Source: JABDQZ01 sp050049775
GTDB lineage: Bacteria; Pseudomonadota; Gammaproteobacteria; Chromatiales; Chromatiaceae
Length of the DNA stretch: 20,319 nt
Assembly: GCA_050049775.1 (NCBI GenBank)
Contig: JASFVP010000060.1
Coordinates: forward strand, 1-20,319
Direction: 5' to 3'
Part shown: piece after piece, positions 1 through 7,732 of the stretch
How positions within the stretch are numbered: the first letter of the stretch is position 1
Layout: every line of letters begins with the position of its first letter
Program-made: the position numbers and the translations under genes
Notes under the pieces: model-generated
Seen by the model: only the letters and a program-made list of their open reading frames with translations
Databases searched by the model: none
What the model was told of the DNA's origin: nothing

Positions 1-1709
1 AGGATTATCTCTATATCGTCCGCAGTGGCGCCATCGAGATCCGCGACAACGACAACACCCTGATCAACAAGCTGGCCGAAAACGATTATTACTCCGACTG
101 CCTGGTGCTGGATCGCGATCAGTACCATGGCAAGACGCTGGAAGACACGTTGCTGTACCAGTTGACCTGCCGCCAGCTCGCCAGACTGCGCAAAACCAGT
201 AAGAAATTCGACCAGCACTTCAGCGATTCATTGAGCAAGCGCCTGAAGCAGGCGGCCAGCCGCCTCAGCCAGCCGGTCGACAGCGGCATGGCGCACATGG
301 CCGTGGAAGTCAAACAGCTGATCAACCACTCGCCCCTGTTAATGCCAGCCGACAGCACTATCCAGGCCGTCGCCCAGCAGATGACGCAAAGACAGGTGTC
401 ATCGGCCCTGCTGACCAGCAACGATCAACTGGCCGGCATGATCACCGACCGCGACCTGCGGCGTCGCTGTGTCGCCACCGGACTCGACGTGCAAACACCG
501 GTATCACAAATCATGACGACCGAACTGCACACCATCGAAGACAGCACGCTGGCGTTGCATGCGCTCATGACCATGACGCGCATGAATGTGCATCACCTGC
601 CGGTGGTACATGGCAAGGACATCATCGGCATGCTCAGCGCCACCGATATCACCCAGCACAGCAGCAGCAACCCGGCGTTCATCATGAGCGACATCCACAA
701 GGCGCAGTCGCTCGATGATCTGGTCGTCGCCAGCAAGCGCCTGCCCGATCTGCAGGTGCAGCTCAACAACGCCAACGCCAGCTCGGTGCACATCGGCGAT
801 ATGATCTCGCGCATCACCGACGCCATCACCGTGCGGCTGATCGAAATGGCTGAAGCCGAACTCGGCCCGGCGCCGCTGCCCTATGTCTGGGTGGCCGGTG
901 GTTCCCAGGCGCGGCGCGAGCAGACATCACATTCCGATCAGGATAACGCCCTGATCATCGATGATGCGCTGCGCCCCGAACACGAAGACTGGTTCATGCA
1001 ACTGGCCAGACGCGTCAATGACGGACTCAACGCCTGCGGCTTTGTCTATTGCCCCGGCGATGCCATGGCAAGTAACCCGCAATGGCGCCAGCCCGTGAAA
1101 ACCTGGAAAAAGTATTTTGACGAATGGATCGACAAGCCCGAACCCATGGCATTGATGCTGTCGAGCATTTTCTTTGATTTGCGCCCCGTCTACGGTAAAC
1201 GTTCACTGTTCGAACAGGTGCAACAGCACTCGCTGGCAAAAACAAAGAAAGCCGGCATCTTCATCGCCTACATGGCGGCCAATGCCTTGACGCACCGTCC
1301 GCCGTTGGGCTTCTTCCGCCGCTTTGTGTTAATTCACGGTGGCGAACATAAGGAAACCTTCGACATCAAACACCGCGGCATCACACCGATCACCGATATC
1401 GCACGCCTGCTGGCCCTGTCCGAAGGACTGTCCGAGATCAATACCACCAAACGCCTGCGCGCCGCCAGCCAGACAAAAGCCCTGAGTGAGGAAATGGCGG
1501 AGAACCTCGAAGATGCGTTGGCCTTTATTGCTGAGTTGCGAATCTGCCACCAGGCGCAGCAAATCCGCAAAGGCGTGCCGGCCGACAACTACCTGTCACC
1601 CAACAAGATGTCGGAACTCGACCGCAAGCATCTCAAGGACGCATTCAGCGTGATCCAGTCAATGCAGGAATTGCTGGAACACCGTTACAACACCGGCAGA
1701 CTCGGCTGA
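1..1709 (+). CDS. Cyclic nucleotide-binding/CBS/DUF294 nucleotidyltransferase (5' end missing)
   Basis: The reading frame is open from the first bases of the window, so the true start lies upstream. The first ~35 visible codons (DYLYIVRSGAIEIRD...) look like the end of a cNMP-binding beta-roll. A CBS pair follows at about nt 330-650; its second half contains IMTTELHTI and GMLSATDI. A DUF294 nucleotidyltransferase domain has the motif GGSQARRE...SDQD at nt 897-944, which keeps the GS and D-x-D residues of the GlnD-like Pol-beta fold. The remainder is the helical DUF294 C-terminal domain. Family knowledge: such proteins are thought to act as regulatory nucleotidyltransferases that sense adenylates or cyclic nucleotides, but the substrate is unknown. 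The stop overlaps the next ATG (TGATG), so it is probably co-translated with the exonuclease. A sodium:solute symporter often lies upstream in related genomes (recalled, not seen here). Confidence 0.9.
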   Translation, partial: DYLYIVRSGAIEIRDNDNTLINKLAENDYYSDCLVLDRDQYHGKTLEDTLLYQLTCRQLARLRKTSKKFDQHFSDSLSKRLKQAASRLSQPVDSGMAHMAVEVKQLINHSPLLMPADSTIQAVAQQMTQRQVSSALLTSNDQLAGMITDRDLRRRCVATGLDVQTPVSQIMTTELHTIEDSTLALHALMTMTRMNVHHLPVVHGKDIIGMLSATDITQHSSSNPAFIMSDIHKAQSLDDLVVASKRLPDLQVQLNNANASSVHIGDMISRITDAITVRLIEMAEAELGPAPLPYVWVAGGSQARREQTSHSDQDNALIIDDALRPEHEDWFMQLARRVNDGLNACGFVYCPGDAMASNPQWRQPVKTWKKYFDEWIDKPEPMALMLSSIFFDLRPVYGKRSLFEQVQQHSLAKTKKAGIFIAYMAANALTHRPPLGFFRRFVLIHGGEHKETFDIKHRGITPITDIARLLALSEGLSEINTTKRLRAASQTKALSEEMAENLEDALAFIAELRICHQAQQIRKGVPADNYLSPNKMSELDRKHLKDAFSVIQSMQELLEHRYNTGRLG

Positions 1710-2395
1710 TGTGGCCGTTTCGTCCCGGTAAGCAACAGCAACGTGAAAAAGCACTGGCCGGCGCCGGCTCTGACGTGATGCGCGGTTATCTTTCGACACC
1801 ACTGCCGGATCGCAAACGTGACTGGCGCGACCATAGCGTGGTCGCGCTCGACCTGGAAACCACCGGACTCGATCCAGAACAGGACCACATTCTCAGCATC
1901 GGCTTGGTGGAGATGCAACACGGCTGCATTCACCTGGACAGCGCCTGGCACCAAATCATCAACACCGGCCAGGCGGTGCCCGAAGAAACCGCCGTGATTC
2001 ACGAAATCACCGACGACCAGATCGCCTCCGGCCGTCCACTGGACGAAGTGCTGCCGGAATTGCTGCAACGACTGGCCGGCAAGGCCATGCTGGTGCATTA
2101 CGCCTTTATCGAACAGAATTTCATCAATGCCGCCTGTATGAAGCTGTACGGCTCGCCGTTTGTCATCGAAATCATCGACACTCTGCCGCTGGCGCAGCGC
2201 CGCCTGGAAATGCGCAACCACACCATCCAGCCCGGCAACCTGCGCCTGTTCAACCTGCGCCGTAACTATCACCTGCCGATGTACAAGGCGCACAACGCCC
2301 TGTATGACGCGCTCGCCACGGCGGAACTGTTCATGGCCATGGCGGCCGACATTTCGCCGACGGGCAAACAAAAACTGGGAGATTTTCTGAGTTGA
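1709..2395 (+). CDS. DnaQ-like 3'-5' exonuclease (DEDDh family)
   Basis: A 228-residue stand-alone exonuclease of the DNA polymerase III epsilon superfamily. Exo I is D48-L-E50-T-T-G. Exo III is H195-N-A-L-Y-D200, the H-x4-D pattern of the DEDDh subgroup. Exo II reads HYAFIEQNF (130-138), so Glu135 stands where the canonical HNAxFDxxF motif has its metal-binding Asp. This may be normal for the subfamily or may weaken catalysis. The first ~40 residues are basic and precede the fold. There is no polymerase III alpha-binding tail or BRCT domain, so it is unlikely to be the replicative proofreader. Its ATG shares one base with the preceding stop (TGATG) and its own stop overlaps the next start by three bases, so the three genes form a tight operon. 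Its biological substrate is unknown. Confidence 0.88.
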   Translation: MWPFRPGKQQQREKALAGAGSDVMRGYLSTPLPDRKRDWRDHSVVALDLETTGLDPEQDHILSIGLVEMQHGCIHLDSAWHQIINTGQAVPEETAVIHEITDDQIASGRPLDEVLPELLQRLAGKAMLVHYAFIEQNFINAACMKLYGSPFVIEIIDTLPLAQRRLEMRNHTIQPGNLRLFNLRRNYHLPMYKAHNALYDALATAELFMAMAADISPTGKQKLGDFLS

Positions 2396-2916
2396 AGACC
2401 TTGCACAAACGCCTGCTGCTGATCCTTGTCGTGGTGACGCCGATGTACTGGCTGCTGTTCACCGAAGACGGCCGCCGCCGCAGCGACACCCTGTTGCTGT
2501 GGATGGCCGGCGGTGAGCCGATCGACATCAACTTCCGTGCTCTTGACGCACAATACAGCCTGCAGGACTGGCAGAAGGTCTACGCCGACATCGACTGGCA
2601 CTGCGGTGAGCAGAAGTCCGCGTTTGGCGACAGCCTGTGCTACAGCGAGATTTCCAGCTACAACGGCATTCCGGCGCGGTACCTGAGCGCGTTTTTCCGC
2701 GACAATCACATCAGTGCAGTGAAGCTGGTGTATCGCAATCTCTACCACCGCCAGCTGGGGCTGGATCTGCAGCAGCAACTGGGCACACCACTGGAAAAAA
2801 CCCATGATCAGCCGGATAATGACGTGCTACAGTGGCACACCCCGCATGGCAGCGTGCTCATCCGCAAGACACTGAGCAAGGACGAAGACGCCAGTCTGTT
2901 GTGGCTGGCAAAATAA
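2392..2916 (+). CDS. Membrane-anchored hypothetical protein
   Basis: A 174-residue protein I do not recognise. A TTG start at 2392 overlaps the exonuclease stop (TTGA); a second in-frame TTG lies at 2401. Residues 7-24 form one hydrophobic segment after a KTLHKR stretch, so it is probably an inner-membrane anchor or uncleaved signal with the rest in the periplasm. Two cysteines, C71 and C83, could form a disulfide there. The remainder is soluble, with alternating beta and helical character and no catalytic motif that I can see. The overlap with the exonuclease gene implies coupled translation. Its function may relate to the DUF294/exonuclease pair or to the acetyl-CoA synthetase 100 nt downstream, but nothing in its sequence shows this. 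Confidence 0.75.
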   Translation: MKTLHKRLLLILVVVTPMYWLLFTEDGRRRSDTLLLWMAGGEPIDINFRALDAQYSLQDWQKVYADIDWHCGEQKSAFGDSLCYSEISSYNGIPARYLSAFFRDNHISAVKLVYRNLYHRQLGLDLQQQLGTPLEKTHDQPDNDVLQWHTPHGSVLIRKTLSKDEDASLLWLAK

Positions 2917-3016
2917 CAACCGGATTGCGGGCCGAAAACTGCACAACGCATAAGAATTTACATAAAACTGTCACAGGCCATCCATAGTATTCAGAAAAAA
3001 CACAAGAGGAAGCAAC

Positions 3017-4960
3017 ATGTCAGACAATCTCTATCCCGTACCTGAAGAGTTCGCCGCCAGGGCGCATGTCAATGCCGATCAATACGCTGCCATGTACAAA
3101 CAGTCGGTTGAGGACCCGGACACATTCTGGGCCAAGCAGGCGGAGGACTATCTGGACTGGTTCGAGAAATGGGACAAGGTACTCGACTGGAGCTTCCACA
3201 AGGACGACCTGCACATCAACTGGTTCAAGGGCGGCAAGCTGAATGTGTCGCACAACTGTCTCGACCGTCACCTCGACACGCGCGGCGACCAGACCGCGAT
3301 TCTGTGGGAAGGCGACAATCCCGAAGAAGACAAGAAAATCACTTATCGCCAGCTGCACACCGATGTCTGCAAGCTCGCCAATGTATTGAAACAGCGCGGC
3401 GTCGCCAAGGGCGACCGCGTTTCCATCTACATGCCGATGATCCCGGAAGCCGTGGTGGCGATGCTGGCCTGTACCCGCATCGGCGCGGTGCACTCGATCG
3501 TGTTCAGCGCCTTCTCGCCGGACGCCCTGAAAGACCGCATCCTCGATTCCGATTGCAAGACGTTGATCACTGCCGACCAGTCGATCCGCAGCGGCAAGGC
3601 GTTACCATTGAAAGCCAACGCCGACCAGGCACTGGCACACTGCCCGGATGTGCACACCAACATCGTCGTCAAACGTGGCGGCCAGCCAATCGACTGGACC
3701 GAAGGTCGCGACATCTGGTATCACGAGGCCATCGCCGATGCCAGTGACGACTGCCCGGCCGAACCGATGGACGCCGAAGATCCGCTGTTCATCCTGTATA
3801 CCTCAGGCTCCACCGGCAAGCCCAAGGGCGTCTTGCACACCACCGGCGGTTATCTGTTGCAGGCCGCTATGACACATAAACTGGTGTTCGACTACCAGGA
3901 AGGCGAAGTTTACTGGTGTACCGCCGACATCGGCTGGGTCACCGGCCACTCCTACATCGTCTACGGTCCGCTCACCAACGGCGCCATCAGCCTGATGTTC
4001 GAAGGTGTCCCGACCTACCCCGATGCCGGCCGCTTTTGGCAGATTGTCGATAAACACAATGTCGCGACCTTCTACACCGCACCCACCGCTATCCGCGCCC
4101 TCATGGCGGTCGGTGACGATCCGGTCGCCAAGACCTCACGCAGCAGCCTGCGCCTGCTTGGTACCGTCGGCGAACCGATCAACCCGGAAGCCTGGCAGTG
4201 GTATTACAAGGTGGTCGGCGAATCACGCTGCCCGATTGTCGATACCTGGTGGCAGACTGAAACCGGCGCTCACTTGCTCACACCTTTGCCCGGCGCTACG
4301 GCGTTGAAACCCGGCTCGGCGACCAATCCGTTCTTTGGCGCGCAGCCGGTGCTACTCGATGACCAGGGCCATGAAATCGAAGGCAACCCGGCACAGGGCA
4401 ACCTGGCGTTCAAGGCACCCTGGCCATCGATGATGCGCAGCGTCTACGGCGATCACAACCGTTTCTTTGAAACCTACTTTGCCATGTACCCTGGCTACTA
4501 TTTCTCGGGCGACGGCGCCAAGCGCGACGAAGACGGTTATTACTGGATCACCGGTCGCGTCGATGACGTGCTCAATGTGTCCGGCCATCGTCTCGGCACC
4601 GCCGAAATCGAATCCGCTCTGGTGTTGCACGACCTGGTCGCCGAAGCCGCCGTGGTCGGTTACCCACATGAAATCACCGGCCAGGGCATTTACGCCTATG
4701 TCACACTCATGCATGGCATCGAACCCACCGATGAATTAAAAGGCGAACTGGTAGCACTGGTACGCAAGGAAATCGGCCCGATCGCCAAGGTCAACATCAT
4801 CCAGTGGGCGCCCGGCCTGCCAAAAACCCGTTCCGGTAAAATCATGCGCCGCATCCTGCGCAAGATCGCCGCCAACGAAATCGATGCACTCGGCGACACT
4901 TCCACGCTGGCCGATCCTTCTGTGGTCGACAACCTCATCGAACATCGCGGTAACCGTTAA
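3017..4960 (+). CDS. acsA: Acetyl-CoA synthetase (AMP-forming)
   Basis: A 647-residue enzyme, the normal length for Acs. It activates acetate with ATP to acetyl-AMP and then forms acetyl-CoA in the cytoplasm. The adenylate-forming P-loop YTSGSTGKPKG is at 261-271. The acetate-pocket motif DTWWQTETG is at 409-417; its second Trp (W412) corresponds to the residue limiting the substrate to acetate in Salmonella Acs. The hinge/C-terminal segment runs from YFSGDGAKRDEDGYYW (495-510) through GRVDDVLNVSGHR. The catalytic lysine K608 in PKTRSGK matches the lysine that Pat-type acetyltransferases acetylate in Salmonella, so post-translational control is likely by analogy. The ATG is preceded by AGAGGAAG at 3005-3012, a good ribosome-binding site. 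It lies 100 nt after the upstream cluster, so it may be transcribed with that cluster or from its own promoter. Confidence 0.97.
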   Translation: MSDNLYPVPEEFAARAHVNADQYAAMYKQSVEDPDTFWAKQAEDYLDWFEKWDKVLDWSFHKDDLHINWFKGGKLNVSHNCLDRHLDTRGDQTAILWEGDNPEEDKKITYRQLHTDVCKLANVLKQRGVAKGDRVSIYMPMIPEAVVAMLACTRIGAVHSIVFSAFSPDALKDRILDSDCKTLITADQSIRSGKALPLKANADQALAHCPDVHTNIVVKRGGQPIDWTEGRDIWYHEAIADASDDCPAEPMDAEDPLFILYTSGSTGKPKGVLHTTGGYLLQAAMTHKLVFDYQEGEVYWCTADIGWVTGHSYIVYGPLTNGAISLMFEGVPTYPDAGRFWQIVDKHNVATFYTAPTAIRALMAVGDDPVAKTSRSSLRLLGTVGEPINPEAWQWYYKVVGESRCPIVDTWWQTETGAHLLTPLPGATALKPGSATNPFFGAQPVLLDDQGHEIEGNPAQGNLAFKAPWPSMMRSVYGDHNRFFETYFAMYPGYYFSGDGAKRDEDGYYWITGRVDDVLNVSGHRLGTAEIESALVLHDLVAEAAVVGYPHEITGQGIYAYVTLMHGIEPTDELKGELVALVRKEIGPIAKVNIIQWAPGLPKTRSGKIMRRILRKIAANEIDALGDTSTLADPSVVDNLIEHRGNR

Positions 4961-4969
4961 ACCCTGCAA

Positions 4970-4997
4970 GCAGATGGAACCGAACGGTTCCATCTGC
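4970..4997. repeat. Perfect 12-bp inverted repeat 9 nt after acsA
   Basis: GCAGATGGAACC, then a 4-nt loop (GAAC), then the exact reverse complement. No T-run follows on either strand (ACTCTCACCC on the + strand), so it is not a standard intrinsic terminator. It may stabilise the acs mRNA 3' end, pause polymerase, or be a regulator binding site. It is the strongest perfect hairpin in the window. Confidence 0.75.
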
Positions 4998-5120
4998 ACT
5001 CTCACCCACTGCATTTATCCGTCACATTGCCGTTGTAGTATGCAGCGGCATATCGATCGGCTATGGTTAGATAAGCCGACGCTGGCGCAATAAAAACTCA
5101 CCTATTGGTTTCACACGGAT

Positions 5121-5136
5121 AACAGGCACGCCTGTT
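5121..5136. promoter_or_regulatory. Dyad AACAGGC-AC-GCCTGTT in the gnd leader
   Basis: A 7+2+7 perfect palindrome ends directly before the TTGGGAG ribosome-binding site of gnd. It could be a repressor operator or an RNA hairpin limiting access to the ribosome-binding site. It does not match the HexR consensus I know. Confidence 0.4.
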
Positions 5137-5147
5137 TGGGAGATGTT

Positions 5148-6161
5148 ATGCAACTGGGAATGATCGGCTTGGGCCGCATGGGCGCCAATATGGTGACGCG
5201 CCTGCAACGGGCGGGACACCAGTGCGTGGTTTATGATCACAACGCCGATGCCGTCGCCGGCATGGTGCAACAGGGCGCCGTCGGCAGCAGCGACCTGGCC
5301 GACCTGTGCAACAAACTCGAAGCACCACGCGCAATCTGGATCATGGTGCCGGCGGCCGTGGTCAATAACGTCATCGCCGAACTGCAACCGCTGCTCGGCA
5401 CCGGCGACATCGTCATTGACGGCGGCAATTCCAATTATCGTGAAGACATGCGCCATGCTGCGTTATTGGCAGAGTCCGGCGTGTTTTTTGTCGACTGTGG
5501 CACCAGCGGCGGTGTGTTTGGCCTGGAGCGCGGTTACTGCCTCATGATCGGCGGCGAAGCCGAAGCGGTGCAACGACTCGACCCGATTTTCCAGAGTCTC
5601 GCTCCCGGCGCCGGCGACATCGAGCGCACACCCGGGTGCAGCGGTGACTACGCTCCCGCCGAACAAGGTTACCTGCATTGTGGCCCGAGCGGCGCCGGTC
5701 ATTTTGTCAAAATGGTGCACAACGGTATCGAATACGCACTCATGGCCGCCTATGCCGAGGGCCTCAACATACTCAAACACGCCAACGCCGGCAGCGCCGA
5801 ACGCAGCGCCGATGCCGAGACCGCACCGCTGGAACATCCCGAGCATTACCGCTTCGATATCGACATCGCCGCCGTCACCGAACTGTGGCGTCGTGGCAGC
5901 GTGGTGTCCTCCTGGCTGCTGGACCTGACTGCAACCGCCCTGCAGGAAAATCCGCAACTGGAAAACTTCAGCGGTCGGGTTTCCGATTCCGGCGAAGGCC
6001 GCTGGACCTGCCTGGCAGCCATCGAAACCGGCACACCGGCGCCGCTGCTGACGACCGCCCTGTATGAACGTTTCAGCTCGCGCGGTGAAGCCGACTTCGC
6101 CAATCGCGTATTGTCAGCGATGCGATACCAGTTCGGCGGCCACCACGAGAAAAAGGATTAA
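5148..6161 (+). CDS. gnd: 6-phosphogluconate dehydrogenase, short NAD-type (decarboxylating)
   Basis: Oxidatively decarboxylates 6-phosphogluconate to ribulose 5-phosphate in the cytoplasm. I chose the ATG at 5148 because GGGAG lies just upstream and the Rossmann motif begins at once (GLGRMG, 7-12); a TTG at 5136 is the alternative. The protein has 337 residues, the short single-domain-tail form, compared with about 470 for the E. coli enzyme. The residue after beta-strand 2 is D30 (VVYDHN), where NADP enzymes carry Asn-Arg, so NAD preference is expected. Substrate and active-site motifs are intact: GGNSNY (92-97), GTSGG (118-122), and GHFVKMVHNGIEY with K188 and E195 as the likely catalytic pair. 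It is followed after 29 nt by zwf and is probably co-transcribed with it. The insert around 160-175 (PGCSGDYAPAEQGY) is typical of this subfamily. Confidence 0.95.
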   Translation: MQLGMIGLGRMGANMVTRLQRAGHQCVVYDHNADAVAGMVQQGAVGSSDLADLCNKLEAPRAIWIMVPAAVVNNVIAELQPLLGTGDIVIDGGNSNYREDMRHAALLAESGVFFVDCGTSGGVFGLERGYCLMIGGEAEAVQRLDPIFQSLAPGAGDIERTPGCSGDYAPAEQGYLHCGPSGAGHFVKMVHNGIEYALMAAYAEGLNILKHANAGSAERSADAETAPLEHPEHYRFDIDIAAVTELWRRGSVVSSWLLDLTATALQENPQLENFSGRVSDSGEGRWTCLAAIETGTPAPLLTTALYERFSSRGEADFANRVLSAMRYQFGGHHEKKD

Positions 6162-6190
6162 GCCGACGCTGTCCACACAGGAGACACAAC

Positions 6191-7732
6191 ATGTCGCTGC
6201 AGCAAACCAATTTCACCGAGGCGCCGGTTGCACCGCCCAACATCATGATCATCTTCGGCGCAGCCGGCGACCTGACTTCGCGCAAGCTGGTGCCAGCCCT
6301 GTTTCACCTGTTCAAGGCCGGCCTGCTGCCGGACAGTTTCGCGGTAGTTGGTCTCGACCGGCTCGACATGAACGATGCCGCGTTTCGTGATCACCTGGAC
6401 CAGCACATCCGCAGCCAGACCGGCGACAGCTTTGACCAGGCCGTGTGGGACAAACTGGCGCAACGCATTCATTACATGCAGGGCAATATGCAGGAACAAC
6501 AATGTTATGTTGACCTCAGCCAATTGCTCGACAGCATCGACGCCAGCCGCCTGACGGAAAAAAACTACCTGTTTTACCTGGCGGTGCCGCCAAGCCTGTT
6601 TGGCGACATCACCGAACATCTTGCCGCCCGACAACTGCTGACCGAAACGCCGGATGACTGGCGTCGCGTCATCATCGAAAAACCCTTTGGTTATGACCTG
6701 CTGTCGGCCAGGGCACTGAACCAGAAACTGCATGAAAACCTGCTCGAAAAACAGATCTATCGCATCGATCATTATCTCGGCAAGGAAACCGTGCAGAACA
6801 TCATGGTGTTCCGCTTCGCCAACGGCTTTATCGAACCGCTGTGGAATCGCCAGCACATCGATCATGTGCAGATCACCGTGGCCGAATCGATCGGTGTTGA
6901 ACATCGCGGCAGCTACTACGAGCAGGCCGGCGCCTTGCGTGACATGATTCCCAATCACCTGCTGGTGCTGCTCGGCTTTCTTGCCATGGAACCACCCAAC
7001 TCGTTTGACGCGTTTGCCGTGCGTGACGAGGTCAACAAGGTGCTCGACGCGATTCAGCCACTGGCACCCGAAGAAGTGTTACGCCATGCCGTTCGCGGCC
7101 AGTACGGCTCGGGCCGTATGCCCAATGGTGAAACCGTGCAGGCCTATCGCGAATCGGCCAATGTCGATCCGCAATCGCGCACCGAAACCTATGCCGCACT
7201 GAAGCTGTCGATGGACAACTGGCGCTGGGCCGGCGTACCGTTTTATTTACGCACCGGTAAACGCCTGCCGGCGCAATACAGTGAAGTTGCCATCCAGTTT
7301 CGCAACGCGCCGCGCACCATGTTCAAGGGCACCGAAACCGAAGAGATGAATCCCGATATGCTGGTGTTGCGCATCCAGCCCAACGAAGGCATCCACATGA
7401 GCTTTGGCGCCAAGATACCGGGTCCGACCATGCGCGTCGAAACCGTCAACATGGACTTCAGTTACATCGACTATTTCGGCAACGCACCGGCGACCGGTTA
7501 CGAAACGCTGATCTACGACTGCATGAACGGCGATGCCACGCTCTACAAACACGCCGATACCGTGGAGAAAGGCTGGGAGATTGTCGAATCGGTCATGGAT
7601 GTCTGGTCCGCATTGCCGCCGCGTGACTTTCCCAACTACGCCGCCGGCAGCTGGGGACCGCAACCGGCCGGAGACCTGCTCAAGAACGATGGCCGGCGCT
7701 GGCGCCGGATCCGCACGCGGGAAATGTTCTAG
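6191..7732 (+). CDS. zwf: Glucose-6-phosphate 1-dehydrogenase
   Basis: Oxidises glucose 6-phosphate to 6-phosphogluconolactone with NAD(P)+, feeding the oxidative pentose phosphate or Entner-Doudoroff route. The protein has 513 residues, normal for the family. Nucleotide-binding motif GAAGDLTSRKL is at 23-33, EKPFG at 163-167, and the signature RIDHYLGKE at 191-199. The catalytic-base His is H256 in the motif RDMIPNHLL. In that motif Pro replaces the usual Gln before Asn-His, as I recall for a zwf subgroup. AGGAGA lies 7 nt before the ATG. It sits 29 nt after gnd. No 6-phosphogluconolactonase gene follows, so that step must be encoded elsewhere or occur spontaneously. The TAG stop lies in CTAG, which also provides the stop of the convergent rlmG. 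Confidence 0.97.
   Translation: MSLQQTNFTEAPVAPPNIMIIFGAAGDLTSRKLVPALFHLFKAGLLPDSFAVVGLDRLDMNDAAFRDHLDQHIRSQTGDSFDQAVWDKLAQRIHYMQGNMQEQQCYVDLSQLLDSIDASRLTEKNYLFYLAVPPSLFGDITEHLAARQLLTETPDDWRRVIIEKPFGYDLLSARALNQKLHENLLEKQIYRIDHYLGKETVQNIMVFRFANGFIEPLWNRQHIDHVQITVAESIGVEHRGSYYEQAGALRDMIPNHLLVLLGFLAMEPPNSFDAFAVRDEVNKVLDAIQPLAPEEVLRHAVRGQYGSGRMPNGETVQAYRESANVDPQSRTETYAALKLSMDNWRWAGVPFYLRTGKRLPAQYSEVAIQFRNAPRTMFKGTETEEMNPDMLVLRIQPNEGIHMSFGAKIPGPTMRVETVNMDFSYIDYFGNAPATGYETLIYDCMNGDATLYKHADTVEKGWEIVESVMDVWSALPPRDFPNYAAGSWGPQPAGDLLKNDGRRWRRIRTREMF

Noticed and set aside
2917..3016. CRP or sigma-54 site upstream of acsA.
   Set aside because: TGTCACAGG lacks the second CRP half-site, and no GG-N10-GC pair with correct -24/-12 spacing is present.
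5010..5060. HexR operator upstream of gnd-zwf.
   Set aside because: TTGTAGTATGCAGC shares only half of the expected palindrome.
4974..5093. A 39-codon Cys-rich ORF in the acs-gnd spacer.
   Set aside because: No ribosome-binding site, it begins within the palindrome after acs, and its sequence looks random apart from the cysteines.
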